29,713 nucleotides of DNA from DASXRA01 sp036506155 (GTDB lineage Bacteria > Actinomycetota > Actinomycetes > Mycobacteriales > Jatrophihabitantaceae). Under the pieces are notes generated by a model. The model was not told the DNA's origin. It ran no database searches and worked only from the letters and a program-made list of their open reading frames with translations. Shown here in pieces: positions 7,067 to 14,992 of this stretch (position 1 is its first letter; the number at the start of each line of letters is the position of its first letter). The translations under genes were made by a program, and so were the position numbers. The DNA lies in assembly GCA_036506155.1 (NCBI GenBank), contig DASXSF010000145.1:1-29713 (forward strand), read 5' to 3'.

Positions 7067-8752
7067 GTGGCTGGCAGTTTGGCGCTGTACCGCAAGTACC
7101 GTTCCGCGACGTTCGCCGAGGTGATCGGTCAGGACCACGTCACCCGTCCGTTGCAGCAGGCGCTTTCCGCGGGACGCATCAACCACGCGTACCTGTTCAG
7201 CGGGCCACGCGGCTGTGGCAAGACGTCCAGTGCGCGCATTCTGGCCAGGTCGCTGAACTGCGTGAAGGGTCCTACCCCGACACCGTGCGGTGAATGCGAC
7301 TCCTGCCGGGAGCTCGCCCCGAACGGCCCGGGCTCGATCGACGTGATCGAGATCGACGCCGCCAGCCACGGTGGCGTGGACGATGCCCGGGAATTGCGAG
7401 AGCGCGCCTTCTACGCCCCCGTCCGCGACCGCTTCAAGGTGTACATCGTCGACGAGGCGCACATGGTCTCGACTCAGGGCTTCAACGCCCTGCTCAAGCT
7501 CGTCGAGGAACCGCCGGACTTCCTGATCTTTGTGTTCGCCACGACCGAGCCGGACAAGGTGCTGCAGACGATCCGGTCGCGCACCCACCACTACCCGTTC
7601 CGGCTGATCCCGCCCGGCGTGATGCGCCAGCACCTCGAGCGCATCTGCGCCGAGGAAGGCGTGACCGTCGAGCCGGCCGTGCTGCCGCTCGTGGTCCGGG
7701 CGGGTGCCGGCTCGGTGCGTGACAGCCTCTCGGTGCTGGACCAGCTCATCGCCGGCGCCGGCCCGTCGGGTGTCACGTATGGGGACGCCGTGGGGCTGCT
7801 CGGCGTCACCGATGCGACGCTGCTTGACGACATGGTCGACGCGCTGGCCGCCGGCGACGCCGCGAGTGTGTACGGCACCGTCGACCGTGTGGTCGAGGCG
7901 GGACACGACCCGCGGCGCTTCGCCGCCGACCTGCTCGACCGGTTCCGGGACCTGATCGTCATCGACGCGGTGCCCGGCGCCGCCGCCGGCGGGCTTATCG
8001 ACGACACGACCGACGAGCTGTCGCGGATGACCGAGCAGGCCGCCCGCCTCGGCGCGGCCACGCTTGCCCGCAACGCCGAGATCGTGCACACCGCGCTGAT
8101 CGAGATGCGCGGAACGACGTCCCCACGGCTCGTCCTTGAGCTGCTCTGCGCCCGGATGCTGCTGCCCGACGCCGCCGCCGACTCTGCCGCGCTGCTGCAA
8201 CGCCTGGAACGGCTCGAGCGGCGCAACGCGGCGCTGTCGGCGCCCGAGCCACCACCAGCGACGCCGGCTGAGTCGGCGCCCAAGACCAAGCCAAAGCCCA
8301 AGCAGAAGCAGAAACCGGAGTCGAAGCCTGCGGCCGAGCCGCAGGCCGAGTCCGGGGCGATTGACGCCGCGGCTGTGCGCCGCCTCTGGCCCGAGGTGCT
8401 CGACGTCGTCAAGCAGACGAGCAAGCGCACCCGAGCCCTGCTCGACAACGCGCAGGTCACGAGCGTGAACGGCGACCGGCTCACCCTGGCGGCGCCGACC
8501 ACGGCACTTGCCAAGATGATCAGCGAGGACGGCACGATCGAGCTGGTGCGAACCGCGTTGACCTCGATCGTCGGCGGTACCTGGCAGGTCGAGGTCGACA
8601 CGGACGGCGGCGACGCGGCCCGCGCGATTCCACTCGACGAGTCCGACCCGCGAGACGAGCCGCATCCGCCGCAGGCGTCCGCGTCCGATCCCGAGGCGGA
8701 CGCGCTGCACCTGCTCCAGTCGACGCTCGGCGCCCGTCCGCTCGAGCGCTGA
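7067..8752 (+). CDS. dnaX: DNA polymerase III subunit gamma/tau
   Basis: A 561-residue clamp-loader ATPase. The N-terminus LALYRKYRSATFAEVIGQ is diagnostic. It carries Walker A (GPRGCGKTSS), a zinc knuckle of the C...CGECDSC type, Walker B (VYIVDEAHM), the sensor ATTEPDKV and the arginine-finger region TIRSRTHHY. Residues about 385-430 are a proline/lysine-rich linker (PKTKPKPKQKQKPESKP) leading to a C-terminal domain for polymerase alpha/DnaB contact. I see no A6-type slippery site like the one that makes gamma in E. coli, so only the long form is expected. The start is GTG 7067, with no good Shine-Dalgarno and an out-of-frame ATG just upstream, so it may be leaderless. It begins 48 bases after the SRP RNA and leads a replication/repair cluster with ybaB and recR. 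Confidence 0.96.
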   Translation: MAGSLALYRKYRSATFAEVIGQDHVTRPLQQALSAGRINHAYLFSGPRGCGKTSSARILARSLNCVKGPTPTPCGECDSCRELAPNGPGSIDVIEIDAASHGGVDDARELRERAFYAPVRDRFKVYIVDEAHMVSTQGFNALLKLVEEPPDFLIFVFATTEPDKVLQTIRSRTHHYPFRLIPPGVMRQHLERICAEEGVTVEPAVLPLVVRAGAGSVRDSLSVLDQLIAGAGPSGVTYGDAVGLLGVTDATLLDDMVDALAAGDAASVYGTVDRVVEAGHDPRRFAADLLDRFRDLIVIDAVPGAAAGGLIDDTTDELSRMTEQAARLGAATLARNAEIVHTALIEMRGTTSPRLVLELLCARMLLPDAAADSAALLQRLERLERRNAALSAPEPPPATPAESAPKTKPKPKQKQKPESKPAAEPQAESGAIDAAAVRRLWPEVLDVVKQTSKRTRALLDNAQVTSVNGDRLTLAAPTTALAKMISEDGTIELVRTALTSIVGGTWQVEVDTDGGDAARAIPLDESDPRDEPHPPQASASDPEADALHLLQSTLGARPLER

Positions 8753-8774
8753 GGCGCAACCGTGCCGCGCTGAC

Positions 8775-8780
8775 TACGCT
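8775..8780 (+). promoter_or_regulatory. -10 box (TACGCT) for leaderless ybaB
   Basis: TACGCT ends six bases before the GTG start at 8787. This fits a promoter whose transcript begins at the start codon, and no Shine-Dalgarno is present. It would allow ybaB-recR to be transcribed independently of dnaX. Confidence 0.5.
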
Positions 8781-8786
8781 AGCCGG

Positions 8787-9131
8787 GTGACTCAAGGCGG
8801 TGGCTTCGGCGGAGCGCCGAACATGCAGCAGCTCATGAAGCAGGCGCAGAAGATGCAGCAGCAACTGGCTGACGCGCAGGCGGAGCTCGCTGAGGCGGAG
8901 GTAACCGGCAGCGCCGGCGGGGGGTTGGTGACCGCCACCGTGAGCGGCGCGGGCGAGCTCAAGTCAATCGCGATCGATCCCAAAGTCGTCGACCCCGACG
9001 ACGTCGAGACGCTCCAGGACCTGGTCGTCGCTGCGATACGCGACGCCAATCGCACAGTCGGCGAGCTAGCCGCCGAGAAGATGGGACCGTTGGCGGGGGG
9101 TTTAGGCGGGCTGGGCATTCCCGGCCTGTAA
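8787..9131 (+). CDS. ybaB: YbaB/EbfC-family nucleoid-associated DNA-binding protein
   Basis: A 114-residue YbaB/EbfC protein. The N-terminal helix NMQQLMKQAQKMQQQLADAQAELAEAEV is a coiled coil, followed by the family's GGGLVTATVSGAGELKSIAIDP beta-sheet and a C-terminal helix (LQDLVVAAIRDANRTV). It forms dimers that bind DNA and coat the nucleoid. Extra glycine-rich ends (TQGGGFGGAPN, LAGGLGGLGIPGL) are usual in actinobacteria. The GTG start at 8787 is probably leaderless. It lies between dnaX and recR, the order seen in most bacteria, where it is linked to recombination repair. The gap to recR is six bases. Confidence 0.93.
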   Translation: MTQGGGFGGAPNMQQLMKQAQKMQQQLADAQAELAEAEVTGSAGGGLVTATVSGAGELKSIAIDPKVVDPDDVETLQDLVVAAIRDANRTVGELAAEKMGPLAGGLGGLGIPGL

Positions 9132-9137
9132 CACCAC

Positions 9138-9734
9138 ATGTACGAAGGCGCTATACAGGACTTGATCGACGAGCTCGGCAGACTGCCCGGCATCGGCCCC
9201 AAGAGCGCCCAGCGCATTGCGTTCCACCTGCTTTCCGCGGAGCCCGCCGACGTGGAGCGACTGGCCGGCACCCTTATCCGCGTCAAGAACGAAGTGCGGT
9301 TCTGCCGCATCTGTGGCAACGTCGCGGAGGCGGACGAGTGTCGCATCTGCCGGGACACGCGCCGCGATCCCAGCGTCATCTGCGTCGTCGAGGAGCCCAA
9401 GGATGTCGTGGCCGTCGAGCGGACCCGTGAGTTCCGCGGTCGCTACCACGTGCTCGGCGGCGCGATCAGTCCGATCGACGGCGTCGGCCCAGACGACCTG
9501 CGGGTGCGCGAACTACTCGCCCGTCTCGCCGACGGGACTGTGACCGAGTTGATCCTCGCGACCGATCCGAACCTCGAAGGCGAGGCGACCGCGACCTACC
9601 TTGCCCGGCTGGTGGCACCCATGGGCATCACAGTCAGCCGGCTGGCCAGCGGGCTGCCCGTCGGCGGCGACCTCGAGTACGCCGACGAGGTGACCCTGGG
9701 ACGCGCGTTCTCCGGCCGTCGGCGGGTCGAATGA
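9138..9734 (+). CDS. recR: Recombination mediator protein RecR
   Basis: A 198-residue RecR, the usual family length. Order of parts: N-terminal helix-hairpin-helix (LIDELGRLPGIGPKSAQRIAFHLL), four-cysteine zinc finger (CRICGNVAEADECRIC), Toprim domain beginning VICVVEEPKDVVAVERT and containing LATDPNLEGEATATYLARL, and a C-terminal Walker B-like segment (SRLASGLPVGGDLEYADEVTLGRAF). With RecO and RecF it loads RecA on gapped DNA. ATG 9138 follows ybaB by six bases. The stop overlaps the start of the next gene by four bases (ATGA at 9731-9734), so that unknown gene is translationally coupled to recR. Confidence 0.96.
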   Translation: MYEGAIQDLIDELGRLPGIGPKSAQRIAFHLLSAEPADVERLAGTLIRVKNEVRFCRICGNVAEADECRICRDTRRDPSVICVVEEPKDVVAVERTREFRGRYHVLGGAISPIDGVGPDDLRVRELLARLADGTVTELILATDPNLEGEATATYLARLVAPMGITVSRLASGLPVGGDLEYADEVTLGRAFSGRRRVE

Positions 9735-10729
9735 CGAACCCGATCATGCGCCCTCCGGCCCTCGGTGACGTCCCGCCCGAGCCGCCGGTCGCGCAGCGGC
9801 GGAGACCGCGGCACCATCACGGGCTGTTCTGGGTCGCTGTTCTTGCCGCGCTGGCCGCAGTGGCTGGGGGCGCGCTCATTACCGCCACCGCGTACCTGAG
9901 CGAGTCGACGCCGGAGACTACCGCCGTCTCGTACTTTCATGCCCTCGGGCGCGGCGATGCCGCCGGCGCGCTCGGCTTGGGCGAGCTACCCGCAGGCCCG
10001 CGTACGTACTTGACCAGCCAGGTCCTCGACGCTGCGCTGTCCATCGCCAAGATCAGCGACGTCCGGGTGCTGTCCACCGTCCGCCACGGCGACACGGCGA
10101 AAGTCACCCTCGAATATCAGCTCGGCGCACAGCAGGTGTCCGACGCCGTATCGCTGGTTCGGCACGGACGGGGTTGGCGGCTGACGCGCACCGCGGTTCC
10201 CGTCCACCTGCACGTCGTTGCCGGTGCCGACAGGATGAGCGTCGCCGGGGCCCGCGTCCCGACCACGACGGTGCTGCTGTTTCCCGGCGCACTGCCGCTC
10301 GCACTCGACACCGCGAACCTCAATCTGCGCGGGCCGCAGGTAGTACACCTGGACGGTTCCGGCGAGCATGAGATCCAGGCGGTGCCCAGCCCGGCTGGCA
10401 CGCAGCGGGTCGACGCTGCCGTCCTGGCGGCGGTGCAGGCGTGCCTCGGCGGCAGGACCAGCCGCGGCTGCCCCCCGCCGGTCGATCAGACGATTGTGCC
10501 GGGCAGCGTCCGGGGCCGTGTCACCGGCAACGTCGAGAAGCTGACGAAAAGCGTCGCCCCCGGTCGGGCCGGCCTGCTCCGGATCTCCGGCACGCTCACC
10601 GTCGCGGGCACCTACCAGCAGCTGGACTTCAACAACCAGCCCGTGCGGAGAACCAGAACCCTCGAGCTGAGAATCGATGCGCGGTGCTATGCGACCGACC
10701 CCGCGAAGATCGTCTGGGGGGCCCCGTGA
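9731..10729 (+). CDS. Membrane-anchored protein of unknown function, coupled to subtilase
   Basis: A 332-residue protein I do not recognise by family. A proline- and arginine/histidine-rich cytoplasmic tail (residues 1-32) leads to one transmembrane helix (about 33-55, LFWVAVLAALAAVAGGALI). The rest lies outside the membrane. The segment after the helix (ETTAVSYFHALGRGDAAGALGL) looks like the start of an NTF2-like/DUF4878-type fold. Two cysteines bracket CLGGRTSRGC and could form a disulfide. Both ends overlap neighbours: ATGA with recR and GTGA with the subtilase. The outside domain and the coupling to a secreted, membrane-anchored protease suggest the two act together at the cell surface, perhaps as scaffold or substrate. 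That is inference. Confidence 0.8.
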   Translation: MTNPIMRPPALGDVPPEPPVAQRRRPRHHHGLFWVAVLAALAAVAGGALITATAYLSESTPETTAVSYFHALGRGDAAGALGLGELPAGPRTYLTSQVLDAALSIAKISDVRVLSTVRHGDTAKVTLEYQLGAQQVSDAVSLVRHGRGWRLTRTAVPVHLHVVAGADRMSVAGARVPTTTVLLFPGALPLALDTANLNLRGPQVVHLDGSGEHEIQAVPSPAGTQRVDAAVLAAVQACLGGRTSRGCPPPVDQTIVPGSVRGRVTGNVEKLTKSVAPGRAGLLRISGTLTVAGTYQQLDFNNQPVRRTRTLELRIDARCYATDPAKIVWGAP

Positions 10730-12066
10730 CGAGACGCCTGGCGGTCACGGTGGCCGTGCTCGTGGCGCTCGTCGGCGTCGCAGGGCCGGCGTTCGCTGCG
10801 CCGGGGCCGGCGTCCGCGCCGGAATGGTGGTTCGACACCTGGCACGTCCCGGCGCTGTGGGCTGCCGGCGCCCGTGGCCAGGGCGTGACCATCGCCGAGA
10901 TCGACACGGGCGTCAACGCGAGCCTGCCTGAACTCGCGGCGAACGTCCTGCGCGGCAAGGACTACGGCACAGCGGGCGGTGACGGGCGCACCGACCGCGC
11001 CGTCGACACGTTCGGGCACGGGACCGCGATGGCCTCGATCATGGTCGCCCACCCGGGTTTCATGGACATCACCGGTCTTGCGCGGGACGCGAAGCTGCTG
11101 CCGGTGGCAGTACCGCTGCGCGGTACGAACGACGCCCCCACCAACGGCAACGACCACTTGGCCGACGCCATCCGATGGGCCGCCAGGAACGGCGGCAAGA
11201 TCATCAGCATGTCGTTGGGCGGTACGCGCAACCCCGCCACGGACTCGATGCCATGTCCGAAGGACGAGCAGGACGCGATCAACTACGCCATAAGCAAGGG
11301 CGCGATCGTCCTTGCGTCGTCGGGCAATTCCGGACAGAAGGGCAGCCCGGTCGAGGAGCCGGGCGTCTGCCTCGGCGTAGTGTCGGTCGGCGCCGTCGAC
11401 TCGCAGGGCCACGTGCCGGCGTTCTCGTCGAGGCACAAGTACCTGACCGTGACTGCGCCGGGCGTGAACGTCCCCTCGCTCGCACGGGTGCCGCGGAGTG
11501 CCTTCGTCGGAGACGGCACCAGCCAGGCGACCGCCATCACCGCTGCCGCACTGGCCATGATCTGGTCGAAGTATCCGGCGCTGAAGGGGCGGCAGGTGGT
11601 GGCCCGCATGCTGGCCACACTCGACCACCGCACCGGCACTCAGGACCCGAGCTACGGATACGGGATCATCAACCCGTACCGGGCGATCACCACGCCGGTG
11701 CCGGCCAACGCGCCGAATCCCGTGTACGACGCGCTGGCGCCGTTCCTGTCGGCCGACTCGGCGAATGTGCAGGCGCTGCCCGCTCCCGCACCGGCAGCGA
11801 CCCGGCCGGTGCCGCCCGGGCACTTCGTGGTCGGTCCGGCGCCCGGCGTCTGGACCTCCCGGGTCTGGACCGCAGTCGCGGTCGGGCTGCTTGGTGCGCT
11901 GGCGCTAGTTGTGCTGGCCGTCGTCGGCACGATGGGTTCACACCGGAGCGCCGACGGCGGCCGACTCTGGCGGGGGCAAGGCCAAGAGGTCCCGCCTGCC
12001 CCGACGCGTCGTGACGAGCTGGGTGTGGTCTGGCACGATCTCACCGCGCCCCGGGAGGAGAAGTAG
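10726..12066 (+). CDS. mycP-like: Mycosin-like membrane-anchored subtilisin protease (S8)
   Basis: A 446-residue S8 serine protease. GTG at 10726 overlaps the previous stop (GTGA) and is followed directly by a signal peptide (RRLAVTVAVLVALVGVAGPAFA), so I prefer it over a longer in-frame extension. The triad is D60 (EIDTGVN), H98 (FGHGTAMAS) and S266 (GDGTSQATA), with the oxyanion Asn in ASSGNSG. The end has a proline/alanine linker, one transmembrane helix (about residues 385-407, VAVGLLGALALVVLAVVG) and a short cytoplasmic tail. This is the mycosin layout of type VII secretion systems. No EccB-E or WXG70 genes are in the window, so a link to ESX is not shown. The partner upstream is the single-pass protein at 9731. 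Confidence 0.88.
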   Translation: MTRRLAVTVAVLVALVGVAGPAFAAPGPASAPEWWFDTWHVPALWAAGARGQGVTIAEIDTGVNASLPELAANVLRGKDYGTAGGDGRTDRAVDTFGHGTAMASIMVAHPGFMDITGLARDAKLLPVAVPLRGTNDAPTNGNDHLADAIRWAARNGGKIISMSLGGTRNPATDSMPCPKDEQDAINYAISKGAIVLASSGNSGQKGSPVEEPGVCLGVVSVGAVDSQGHVPAFSSRHKYLTVTAPGVNVPSLARVPRSAFVGDGTSQATAITAAALAMIWSKYPALKGRQVVARMLATLDHRTGTQDPSYGYGIINPYRAITTPVPANAPNPVYDALAPFLSADSANVQALPAPAPAATRPVPPGHFVVGPAPGVWTSRVWTAVAVGLLGALALVVLAVVGTMGSHRSADGGRLWRGQGQEVPPAPTRRDELGVVWHDLTAPREEK

Positions 12067-12075
12067 CGTCGGCTC

Positions 12076-12819
12076 CTACGCGCTCAGCCGGAACGGCGGG
12101 TAGCGGTCGGTGAGGCCGAACAGCCACGCCGACGCGCGCGTGGTCCAGCGCAGATAGCCGGTCACGAACCGGTGCATGCCCTCGGGGTAACGACCGGTGA
12201 ACAGGACCGCCCACTGCGCGATCCAGAACACCACGAACGCGGCGATGCCCACGAAGTACAGGCAGATGAACGCGGGCAGCACGGCGAGGATCCTGAGGAC
12301 GTAGATGATGCCCAGGACCGCCAGCCCTCTGCTGCTCTGCGGTGGGTAGGGGATCGACACCTGAACTGGATAGTCGCTCGGTGGTGGCGCCCACAGAGCC
12401 GGCTGGGCACCCACCGGTGGCTGGCCGTACCTCGCCGGCGCAGCGGCGGGGTAGCCCGGTGGCGGTGCCGGCGGGTACGACGGCGCGGGCGGAGGTGGGT
12501 AGCCCGGCTGCGCGGGCGGATACCCCGGCGGCGGGCCACCGGGCGGCGGGCCAGCAGGCGGATAGCCACCGTACGGCGGGCCAGGAGGCGGATAGCCACC
12601 GGGCGGGGGGCCGGCAGGTGGGTAGCCCGGCGGCGGCCCGCCGGCGGGTGGGGGTCCAGGAGGCGGAGGTGGCGGACCGCCGGGCGGGGGTCCGGGAGGC
12701 GGCGGCGGGCCGCCGGGTAGAGGTGCTGCGTACGGGTCCGGATGGCCCCCCGGGGGCGGCTGGTTGCCAGGCTGCTGGCCGTCCCGCTGTTGCTCAGCGG
12801 GGTCGTATGGCTGACTCAT
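12076..12819 (-). CDS. Proline-rich DUF4389 membrane protein
   Basis: A 247-residue protein. ATG 12819 follows GAGGAAGG at a good distance. Residues about 20-150 are an extreme Pro/Gly/Tyr-rich tract built of degenerate PPGGYPP/PPPGYPP units. The C-terminal about 85 residues are a DUF4389 domain with two hydrophobic segments (LAVLGIIYVLRILAVLPAFICLYFVG, FVVFWIAQWAVLFTG) and the hallmark RYPEGMHRFVTGYLRW and FGLTDRYPPF. DUF4389 proteins are actinobacterial membrane proteins of unknown role. The proline-rich tail would be cytoplasmic and could bind partner proteins. It is convergent with the subtilase gene, with only nine bases between the stops. The repetitive DNA makes the tract prone to length change. 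Confidence 0.85.
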   Translation of the reverse strand: MSQPYDPAEQQRDGQQPGNQPPPGGHPDPYAAPLPGGPPPPPGPPPGGPPPPPPGPPPAGGPPPGYPPAGPPPGGYPPPGPPYGGYPPAGPPPGGPPPGYPPAQPGYPPPPAPSYPPAPPPGYPAAAPARYGQPPVGAQPALWAPPPSDYPVQVSIPYPPQSSRGLAVLGIIYVLRILAVLPAFICLYFVGIAAFVVFWIAQWAVLFTGRYPEGMHRFVTGYLRWTTRASAWLFGLTDRYPPFRLSA

Positions 12820-12879
12820 GTCGCCTTCCTCGATCGGATCCGCGCCGATCGTTGCAGGTTGGCGGTGAATATGCCATTG

Positions 12880-12892
12880 GCGCTTTCAGCGC
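12880..12892 (-). terminator. Small hairpin overlapping the leuA stop
   Basis: GCGCT-TTC-AGCGC forms a five-bp stem with a three-base loop across the leuA stop codon, with no clear U-run. It could help end leuA transcription, but it is short and may be chance in GC-rich DNA. Confidence 0.25.
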
Positions 12893-14601
12893 GCGGTGCG
12901 GTTCAGGGCACTGATGACCCCGCGCAGCGACGCCTCCACGATCGACGCGCTGATGCCGACTCCCCACAACACCCGATCACCCACCTCGATCTCGAGGTAC
13001 GCCGCGGCCTCTGCATCGCGGCCTGCGGTGAGCGCATGCTCGCTGTAGTCCAGCACCCGCACCGGCTGCCCACCGTCCACCGTGGACAGCGCTGTACAGA
13101 ACGCGGCGATCGGCCCGTTGCCGGAGCCGGCGACCTCGTGCTCGACGCCGTCGACGCGCACCGTAGCGGTGAGGTGCTCGCCGCCGTTCGTCGTGGAGGC
13201 GAAGTGCAGCAGTTCGAAACGTCCCGGTGAGAGGTACTCGTCGGAGAAGATCTGCCACATCTGCGGGCCGGTAACCTCGCCGCCCTCGCCGTCCGTGTGG
13301 CGCTGGATCACGTGACTGAACTCGATCTGGAGTCGGCGAGGCAGGTCGAGGTGGTGGTCCGTCTTCATGATGTACGCGACGCCGCCCTTACCGGACTGCG
13401 AGTTGACACGGATCACGGCCTCGTAGGAGCGGCCCACGTCCATCGGATCGATCGGCAGGTACGGCATGTTCCACGGCAGCTCGTCCACTGCCGTGCCGGA
13501 CTCCTTGGCCTCCCGTTCGGCGGCGTCGAACGCCTTCTTGATCGCGTCCTGGTGGCTGCCGGAGAAGGACGTGTAGACGAGGTCGCCGACATACGGGTGG
13601 CGCTCGTGGACACCGATGCGGTTGCAGTACTCCACGGTACGGCGGATCTGGTCGATATCGCTGAAGTCGATCATCGGGTCGATGCCTTGGCTGAACAGGT
13701 TCAGCCCGAGGGTGACCAGGTCGACGTTGCCGGTGCGCTCACCGTTGCCGAACAAGCATCCCTCGACCCGGTCGGCGCCGGCCAGCACAGCGAGCTCCGC
13801 GTCGGCGACGGCGGTGCCCCGGTCGTTGTGCGTGTGCACTGACAGGGTGACGAACGCGCGCCGGGACAGGTGCCGTGACATCCACTCGATCTGGTCGGCG
13901 AAGACGTTCGGGGTCGAACGCTCGACCGTGCACGGCAGGTTGATGATGATCTCGCGCTCGGAATCGGGCTGCCAAACGTCCATGACCGCTTCGCAGATCT
14001 CCAGTGAGAAATCGAGCTCTGTGTCCATGAAAATCTCGGGCGAGTACTCCAACCCGAAGTTCGCGTCCGGCAGGTAATAATCGGCGAACTTCGTGATGTG
14101 CTGAATGCCCTCGACCGCGACCTGCTTGCACTCGGCGCGCCCGTCGCCGGGGAAGCCGAACACCACGCGCCGGAAAAGGGGCGCGGCAGCGTTGTACATG
14201 TGGACTGTAGGGTTACGCGCACCCACGAGTGACTGCACGGTGCGCTCGATCAGCTCTTCCCGGGCCTGGGTCAGCACGGAGATGCGGACGTCGTCGGGCA
14301 CCTTGCCACGCTCGATCAGCGCGCGCACGAAGTCGAAGTCGGTCTGGCTCGCTGCCGGGAAGCCGACCTCGATCTCTTTGTATCCCATGCGTACGAGCAG
14401 GTCGAACATGGCGTGCTTGCGCTCGGCGTTCATAGGATCGATCAGCGCCTGGTTGCCGTCGCGCAGGTCGGTCGACAGCCAGCGGGGCGCTCGTGTCATG
14501 GTGCGCTCCGGCCAGGCGCGGTCGGGCAAATCGACGGCCGGGAAAGGCCGATAACGGTTGCAGGGCATACCAGAGTGGCGTTGTGCTGCGGGGCGATTCA
14601 T
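12886..14601 (-). CDS. leuA: 2-isopropylmalate synthase
   Basis: A 571-residue leucine pathway entry enzyme, joining acetyl-CoA and 2-ketoisovalerate. The N-terminus (SGMPCNRYRPFPAVDLPDRAWP) is the actinobacterial extension. Catalytic barrel motifs include LSTDLRDGNQAL (metal and catalytic Arg-Asp), EVGFPAASQTDFDF, LSVHTHNDRGTAVA (metal His pair) and GCLFGNGERTGNVDLVTL. The C-terminal about 130 residues form the LeuA dimer domain for leucine feedback (VAGSGNGPIAAFCTAL). ATG 14601 is preceded by AGAGAAAG. Upstream lie a 14-codon leader peptide with three Leu codons and pairing sequences, so expression is likely controlled by leucyl-tRNA supply as well as by feedback. The length and motifs are complete. 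Confidence 0.97.
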   Translation of the reverse strand: MNRPAAQRHSGMPCNRYRPFPAVDLPDRAWPERTMTRAPRWLSTDLRDGNQALIDPMNAERKHAMFDLLVRMGYKEIEVGFPAASQTDFDFVRALIERGKVPDDVRISVLTQAREELIERTVQSLVGARNPTVHMYNAAAPLFRRVVFGFPGDGRAECKQVAVEGIQHITKFADYYLPDANFGLEYSPEIFMDTELDFSLEICEAVMDVWQPDSEREIIINLPCTVERSTPNVFADQIEWMSRHLSRRAFVTLSVHTHNDRGTAVADAELAVLAGADRVEGCLFGNGERTGNVDLVTLGLNLFSQGIDPMIDFSDIDQIRRTVEYCNRIGVHERHPYVGDLVYTSFSGSHQDAIKKAFDAAEREAKESGTAVDELPWNMPYLPIDPMDVGRSYEAVIRVNSQSGKGGVAYIMKTDHHLDLPRRLQIEFSHVIQRHTDGEGGEVTGPQMWQIFSDEYLSPGRFELLHFASTTNGGEHLTATVRVDGVEHEVAGSGNGPIAAFCTALSTVDGGQPVRVLDYSEHALTAGRDAEAAAYLEIEVGDRVLWGVGISASIVEASLRGVISALNRTAR

Positions 14602-14679
14602 CTGCTGCTTTCTCTTCCGGACGAGACGGAGTCGGTCGGCAGCAGAACGGCCCGCGACGAGGGGCCGACCGGTCGGAAG
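14602..14679 (-). promoter_or_regulatory. leuA attenuator region with mutually exclusive hairpins
   Basis: Just after the leader-peptide stop, the perfect palindrome CCGACCGGTCGG (14665-14676) can fold on itself. Alternatively GGTCGGC (14664-14670) can pair with GCCGACC (14634-14640) across a 23-base loop. Both use the same GGTCGG, so only one can form at a time. This is what an attenuator sensing ribosome position on the leader needs. No U-run follows, as is usual in actinobacteria, so whether it stops transcription or hides the leuA ribosome site is open. Confidence 0.55.
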
Positions 14680-14724
14680 TTACCGGGCCTCGCCGCGGCT
14701 GCGAAGAAGCAGCACACCAGCCAT
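14680..14724 (-). CDS. leuL: leuA leader peptide, 14 aa
   Basis: ATG at 14724 opens a 14-codon frame reading MAGVLLLRSRGEAR, ending TAA at 14680. Three consecutive Leu codons (CTG CTT CTT) include two CTT codons, which are uncommon in such GC-rich DNA. An AGGGG sequence upstream can serve as ribosome site, and a TACGCT -10 box lies ten bases before the ATG. It sits 78 bases upstream of leuA. This is the classic form of a branched-chain leader peptide: ribosomes stall at the Leu codons when charged leucyl-tRNA is low. Such leaders are known upstream of actinobacterial leuA genes. Confidence 0.8.
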   Translation of the reverse strand: MAGVLLLRSRGEAR

Positions 14725-14734
14725 GACGCCCCTG

Positions 14735-14764
14735 AGCGTAGCCGGTTCCGTCGCGCGGGGCCAA
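14735..14764 (-). promoter_or_regulatory. leuL-leuA promoter
   Basis: On the leuA strand, -35 TTGGCC (14764-14759) and -10 TACGCT (14740-14735) are separated by 18 bases, just upstream of the leader peptide. This is a good sigma-70-type match for an actinobacterium. Confidence 0.5.
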
Positions 14765-14773
14765 ACCCGGGGT

Positions 14774-14811
14774 ACCGATACGTTCGACACGAACGCGTTA
14801 TGGGTATCGGT
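14774..14811. promoter_or_regulatory. Nested inverted repeats between leuA and the sugar locus
   Basis: The outer pair ACCGATA (14774-14780) and TATCGGT (14805-14811) encloses the inner pair CGTTCG (14781-14786) and CGAACG (14790-14795), which is separated by ACA. The structure lies just upstream of the leuA promoter and about 180 bases before the sqdB-like gene. Candidate operator for either side. The regulator is unknown. Confidence 0.4.
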
Positions 14812-14992
14812 TGCAATGCGGTCCCGGAGGCCGTGCGATACTGTCCGCGCGCCACCCGCCGGCAGCGTTGCTACGCGGCGCCCCGGCGATGGCCCGCGGA
14901 GCGGGTACCCGGCCGGCCGACCCCCGCACCGGACGTATCGGTATAGCATCTGCCAGTCCGAACGCGCAGATCTCAAGATTGGTGGGCAGGGC

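Noticed and set aside
8280..8330. AAG-rich stretch in dnaX as a possible frameshift site for a short gamma form
   Set aside because: The run codes for a Pro/Lys/Gln linker and lacks an A-AAA-AAG heptamer or a clear downstream hairpin.
6920..8710. Leftward 596-codon open frame opposite dnaX
   Set aside because: It is the antisense shadow of dnaX in high-GC DNA. Its composition is arginine-rich, it has no motif, and it also covers the SRP RNA end.
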